Below, piece after piece: positions 31,471 to 34,749 of a stretch of 34,749 bases of DNA. The stretch comes from a virus, in IMG/VR virus record IMGVR_UViG_3300028392_000173, positions 1 to 34,749 of that record; one strand, given 5' to 3'. Every line of letters begins with the position of its first letter. The first letter of the stretch is position 1. Both the position numbers and the translations under genes were made by a program. Below the pieces are notes generated by a model. It saw only the letters and a program-made list of their open reading frames with translations. It had not been told where the DNA came from and searched no databases.

Positions 31471-33018
31471 TTAGCTCATCACCGCAAAGAACGGTAGGGG
31501 TGCAATATACTCATCATGGTCACGAATCTGGTTCTCTAAATCAAAATGATAGTCACTCAATTGTTGTAGCATACGTGTTACTAATAAGCTAGCCATAATC
31601 AAATCGTCTGTATCACCTATTTTGGCGGCATAACTGCCCCCGTGTGCTACAAACGCTTTTAACTCACTGATAAGACTACGACTATTTATAGTCATTCTCT
31701 TGCTTTCAACTAGAGTTTTAAATTTGGCACAGCTTGCTAACTTACTCTTGTTCGTTGTATTGAATCCTCTACGACCTTTACCAGTTTCACTAATAAAGAC
31801 ACCCGGAATACCCGATTCTCCGTATTCGTTTAATGATACAATTGCGGCTTCTCCAATACCGTTACACTCAATACTGTAATAGATGTTGTTGGGCTCACCT
31901 GTACATTCTGCTATGTATTTGTTAATCTGAGATAGTAGTTTGATTTGGCTAGGTATATCAGTTTTATTATGTTTCCATTCACCAATCTGCTTAGTTGTGT
32001 TTGCTTCAAAGATTTGAATAGCTGCCGGATCACCGCCTGTACCTAGACTTGGATCTAAACCTACACAATACAAGTTACCCTTTAAAGGAGTGTCATACCA
32101 ACGAACTTGTCCTATACGTTTAACGGGCTCAATCCCTTCCAAAGCAATCAATGTATTTGGATTAATCAGTGTTTCATCAGCGATAATGAACTCACAACCA
32201 ATTTCTCGGTTGAAACGATCTTCACCGAGTTGTGCTTTTATTTCATCAGCCCACTTTTGATCTCTTCCGGGTTGTTCACTCCAATGCGCTCTATACGCTC
32301 TGAAGCCATTGACACCTAATTCTGTTGTGTTACCAAAATCATCTTCTGTCTTGTTAGCACCCTTCCAAATATAAGCAAATTGATCCTCATCACTGTTTGG
32401 TGTACTTGTGATAATAGCTTTACCACCAGTACTTAGTGTGGGTGTGATAGCTGTCCAGAATTCCTTAGCAATACTTGGTCTAACGAATGCAAACTCGTCA
32501 AGATATAATAGTGTGATAGACATACCACGACCTGTATTTTCAGTAGTTGTAGCACTAACAATACGACTACCGTTTTCAAAGTCTAATGAGCCTTTGTTGT
32601 ATGTTGTTACACCTGCTTTAATATAGTCAGGACAGTTTTCGTATGCATAACGTATACGTTGCATAATCTCCTGTGCACCTGTATACTTATGTGCCGCAAC
32701 TAAGATAGTACTATCAGGTACAAACATGGCGTACCAGAGTAGATATCCTGCGGCTGAAGTTGATTTACCTGATTGTCGTGGCATCAATGAGATTGAAAAT
32801 CTATAATTATGATAGGTTTCAATCAATCGTTTTTGATAGGACCACGGATGATAAACCATACTCCCTTTAGTAGGGTGTTGTATGATAAAGAAGTTATCCA
32901 TAAAGTATAGATAACCTGTATCAGGGTCACAGCATTTTATAAAATCCTGTAGTTCTTTATCAGTTTTAAAAACTGTTTTGGTATAAGGATTCTTTACTAG
33001 TGACGGTGCGTTACTCAT
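31471..33018 (-). CDS. 17: Large terminase subunit gp17
   Basis: Motor and nuclease that cuts and packages phage DNA. The 515-residue protein has RQSGKS (Walker A-type, 81-86), LLYLDEFAF (Walker B with catalytic Glu, 170-178), a coupling segment ITSTPNS, and the C-terminal RNase H-like nuclease: GLDPSLG (first Asp, about 329), YYSIECNGIGEA and DTDDLIMASLLV (last Asp pair). T4 gp17 is 610 residues, so this is shorter, as in other T4-like relatives. The ATG overlaps the upstream radical SAM stop by 8 nt and lies 6 nt after a perfect late promoter box, so the late message would be leaderless. Confidence 0.95.
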   Translation of the reverse strand: MSNAPSLVKNPYTKTVFKTDKELQDFIKCCDPDTGYLYFMDNFFIIQHPTKGSMVYHPWSYQKRLIETYHNYRFSISLMPRQSGKSTSAAGYLLWYAMFVPDSTILVAAHKYTGAQEIMQRIRYAYENCPDYIKAGVTTYNKGSLDFENGSRIVSATTTENTGRGMSITLLYLDEFAFVRPSIAKEFWTAITPTLSTGGKAIITSTPNSDEDQFAYIWKGANKTEDDFGNTTELGVNGFRAYRAHWSEQPGRDQKWADEIKAQLGEDRFNREIGCEFIIADETLINPNTLIALEGIEPVKRIGQVRWYDTPLKGNLYCVGLDPSLGTGGDPAAIQIFEANTTKQIGEWKHNKTDIPSQIKLLSQINKYIAECTGEPNNIYYSIECNGIGEAAIVSLNEYGESGIPGVFISETGKGRRGFNTTNKSKLASCAKFKTLVESKRMTINSRSLISELKAFVAHGGSYAAKIGDTDDLIMASLLVTRMLQQLSDYHFDLENQIRDHDEYIAPLPFFAVMS

Positions 33019-34132
33019 AGTGAATATTTATAAGTTTATACAGATCTGGGAAAACATATTGGCTATTCAGTTTCCTATCACTATCAAATTTTTTTAACCG
33101 CTCTAATACAGTATTGATGTTTGGTTTATATTCTTCATTAATTTTATTTAATAAAGTTTGGTAAGTATTTTTTTCAGTTCCAGTATCTATTTTCAATTTT
33201 AAAAAATTTTTAATATCCTCTAATTGTTCCGTTGGTAAGTGTCTTGGATCTAACCAATATCCGGCCTTCCCACTTACATATGTTATAGTAAATGAAACAA
33301 ATCCATTATTTTTTAATAAGTTGATACAATCAAAAATACTTTTATAATTTAGTATGGTATAGACCATGTTAAATGTAATATCATGACCTTCAATTTTTTT
33401 TAATTCTAATAAGTTGTGATAAAAATTATCCCAAGTACCCGGCCATCTGATATAGTTGTATCGGTCTCCTATATCTTCAACACTTACAATCCAACAAACA
33501 TTTTTAAATTTTAACAGTAAATCATAAATCTTGTTATTTTTAATTTGCGATAGGTTAGTGTTTACGAATATTTGAACATTTGGATTTACTTCCAGTAGTT
33601 TTTGTAAAATTATTTCATTTTCTTTAATCAATAATGGTTCACCACCGGCAAGCATAACATCATTTAATGTTGTTGCATTTGTTAAAATATATTCAATTAG
33701 GTCAGTGCGTGTCTCTGATTCAATGTTTATATAAGAATTGTTGTTAATTGAAGCCCAAAGTGAGCTGAGTTCAGGGCCACAATATATACACGCATAGTTA
33801 CATGTATTTCTAAATCGTAAATCAGCAAGTCTTAATTCAAAATTACCTTCATTTTGATAGAAAGATTTATTTGGTAGATATTTTTCAAATTTTTTTACCA
33901 TAGTTTTTTTAAAACTATCTGGTCCTATTTTACAATTCGAACAACCTTTAGGTAATTTGTTTTCTAAAATTTCTTTTTGTATTAATTTATGTCTGTCATT
34001 GTTTAAGATATCTGACACAGTATCTTTGTTCAAATTACCTAATGTATCTTTAGACACACAGCACGGCTTTACTAATCCACTAGGGCTAGTATATATACTG
34101 GTCCAAGGGGCTGGACAAAAATTATCACTCAT
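33011..34132 (-). CDS. Radical SAM protein with N-terminal SPASM-like cysteines
   Basis: A 373-residue protein. The N-terminus has FCPAPWTSIYTSPSG then VKPCCVS (Cys6, Cys24, Cys25) and KGCSNCKIG, a SPASM/twitch-like auxiliary cluster region placed before, not after, the radical SAM domain. The SAM site is CNYACIYC (Cys111, Cys115, Cys118), followed by LAGGEPLL (about 161-168). Thus the order of domains is the reverse of 23325-24350. It is AT-rich, late by promoter, and directly upstream of the terminase gene, which it overlaps by 8 nt. Substrate unknown; a peptide, nucleotide or sugar modification is possible. Confidence 0.85.
   Translation of the reverse strand: MSDNFCPAPWTSIYTSPSGLVKPCCVSKDTLGNLNKDTVSDILNNDRHKLIQKEILENKLPKGCSNCKIGPDSFKKTMVKKFEKYLPNKSFYQNEGNFELRLADLRFRNTCNYACIYCGPELSSLWASINNNSYINIESETRTDLIEYILTNATTLNDVMLAGGEPLLIKENEIILQKLLEVNPNVQIFVNTNLSQIKNNKIYDLLLKFKNVCWIVSVEDIGDRYNYIRWPGTWDNFYHNLLELKKIEGHDITFNMVYTILNYKSIFDCINLLKNNGFVSFTITYVSGKAGYWLDPRHLPTEQLEDIKNFLKLKIDTGTEKNTYQTLLNKINEEYKPNINTVLERLKKFDSDRKLNSQYVFPDLYKLINIHYE
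33025..33032 (-). promoter_or_regulatory. Perfect T4 late promoter box for the terminase gene
   Basis: TATAAATA followed by T, fully inside the 3' end of the radical SAM gene, ends 6 nt before ATG 33018. Confidence 0.8.
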
Positions 34133-34138
34133 AATGAG

Positions 34139-34146
34139 TATTTAGT
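34139..34146 (-). promoter_or_regulatory. Late promoter-like box, leaderless spacing
   Basis: ACTAAATA followed by C ends 6 nt before ATG 34132. The TAA stop of the upstream gene (34142-34144) lies inside the box. Confidence 0.6.
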
Positions 34147-34597
34147 TTATAGCAAGTGCATTATATCTTTGTTTAAGAATTGGATAAAACTCAGATTTAC
34201 TAATTCTATACTGCATTGCAATATTTTTCTCTATGGCTTTAAATCGTAAATAATGCATGTCTTTGCCATTAATCTTCTTATACAAATCTCGAATGTATTC
34301 GGCATTAAAAAGGTCTTCAAACTTTATGATGTAATCATATTCATGCTGAAACTTTTTGTCCATATTTTGAGCATTAGGTAAATGTACATTAACACCATCT
34401 AACATATACATATTATTGGCATTTAGTATGTCTAATGTAGGTATAGGAACCTCTTCACTAGTTAAATGCGGCACGTGTTCTGTATTATTTAAAACAATTT
34501 TGGCTAATGCCAACCACATCACATCAATGCGTTCTTCAAATGATTCTGCAAGTATTTTTATTTTTATTAATTGATGTTTATTAACATTATCAAACAA
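34142..34597 (-). CDS. Hypothetical protein with TTG start in a hairpin
   Basis: A 151-residue protein (start TTG 34597; no nearby ATG in frame). It is helical and mixed-charge with ILAESFEERIDVMWLALAKIVL near the N-terminus and LRFKAIEKNIAMQYRISKSEFYPIL near the C-terminus. The start codon is inside an 11-bp hairpin stem, and GGGAAG just before it could be a weak ribosome binding site in the hairpin loop. No function recognised; small packaging-related proteins occur beside gp17 in T4 phages (gp16), but I see no gp16 signature. Confidence 0.55.
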   Translation of the reverse strand: MFDNVNKHQLIKIKILAESFEERIDVMWLALAKIVLNNTEHVPHLTSEEVPIPTLDILNANNMYMLDGVNVHLPNAQNMDKKFQHEYDYIIKFEDLFNAEYIRDLYKKINGKDMHYLRFKAIEKNIAMQYRISKSEFYPILKQRYNALAIN

Positions 34598-34623
34598 TTC
34601 TTCCCAAGAATTGTTTTTTTTTT
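34592..34623 (+). terminator. Strong hairpin with T-run on plus strand
   Basis: An 11-bp stem (AAACAATTCTT / AAGAATTGTTT) with loop CCC is followed by a run of T on the plus strand up to 34623. By itself it is a good intrinsic terminator for plus-strand transcription, though no plus gene is visible upstream. On the minus strand it has a weak T-run and encloses the TTG start of 34142-34597. Confidence 0.65.
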
Positions 34624-34749
34624 AAAAATTTTGTATTTCTGTTATCGCGGGGTTAATATCACCGTGAATTTTTATACTATAATCTAATGTGGTAGGGATT
34701 TTAGAAAAAATAGATAATGTCTTGAATAAACTATCATCGAATACATCAC
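34622..34749 (-). CDS. C-terminal end of a hypothetical gene, cut by window edge
   Basis: A reading frame open from the right edge to TAA at 34622-34624. Its visible 41 residues begin DVFDDSLFKTLSIFSKI and end INPAITEIQNF, a plausible AT-rich phage protein tail. The start lies beyond the window. Nothing identifies it. It is on the same strand as its neighbour, 24 nt upstream of that gene's start. Confidence 0.5.
   Translation of the reverse strand, partial: DVFDDSLFKTLSIFSKIPTTLDYSIKIHGDINPAITEIQNF

Noticed and set aside
31683-31690. TATAAATA on the minus strand inside the terminase gene
   Set aside because: It is internal to the nuclease domain with no following start codon of a plausible gene. 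An internal late promoter cannot be excluded, but nothing else supports it.
1-34749. CRISPR arrays, tRNA genes, insertion sequences, integrase or reverse transcriptase (diversity-generating element)
   Set aside because: I looked for regularly spaced repeats, cloverleaf-like gaps and the usual protein motifs. The gene-free gaps are too short for most of these and none showed the signatures.

Overview
The window is a segment of a T4-like tailed phage genome (a myovirus of the T4 superfamily). The evidence is the co-occurrence of recognisable orthologues of the large terminase gp17, single-stranded DNA-binding protein gp32, recombinase UvsX, a UvsY-like mediator, helicase UvsW, helicase gp41, primase gp61, a probable clamp-loader subunit gp62 and a DexA-like exonuclease. 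T4-type late promoters (NATAAATA) stand in front of structural and accessory genes, and near-consensus sigma70 promoters stand in front of early and replication genes. The DNA is AT-rich and very compact, and almost every gene is on the minus strand. The extra genes (A-type Fe-S carrier, SPASM radical SAM proteins, SGNH hydrolases, glycosyltransferase-like proteins) suggest a phage of an aquatic proteobacterium; this host guess is inference only.

Layout from left to right. Positions 1-7879 hold virion-type and accessory genes: a truncated tail-fibre-like protein, a PD-(D/E)XK nuclease, a DUF6492-like protein, an IscA homologue, an SGNH hydrolase, an acidic core- or scaffold-like protein, several unknowns and a KxDG (ligase-like) protein. 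Positions 7896-10349 hold gp41 and gp61 with their own sigma70 promoter. Positions 10353-11588 hold a baseplate- or fibre-like gene and a small plus-strand gene, driven by divergent late promoters. Positions 11563-20112 form one long minus-strand operon that starts at a sigma70 promoter. It carries a HARP-like protein, UvsW, an unknown, a small SGNH hydrolase, gp62, a zinc-finger protein, a cluster of small related proteins, DexA-like exonuclease, another SGNH hydrolase and a miniature DnaE-like protein. Positions 20123-21989 hold three early genes, each behind a near-copy of the same consensus promoter. Positions 22018-28569 hold a plus-strand glycosyltransferase-like gene, a radical SAM gene and the recombination operon gp32-(BPSL0761-like)-small-UvsX-acidic-UvsY. 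Positions 28581-34749 hold late genes: two large proteins of unknown function, the terminase, a second radical SAM gene and two further unknowns, the last truncated at the window edge.

The most unusual feature is promoter placement. In about nine genes the late -10 box ends only 4-7 nt before the ATG, and in two replication operons a sigma70 -10 box ends 5-6 nt before the ATG. All these transcripts are predicted to be leaderless or nearly so. Other candidates for undescribed biology are a 193-residue protein that keeps the catalytic-aspartate motifs of bacterial DnaE, a ligase-like KxDG protein, a possible Fe-S supply module (IscA plus two radical SAM proteins), and a tandem family of tiny proteins ending in an F-x-L-R-W-like motif. 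No tRNA gene, CRISPR array, insertion sequence or integrase was seen, and no stretch longer than 300 bases lacks a gene.
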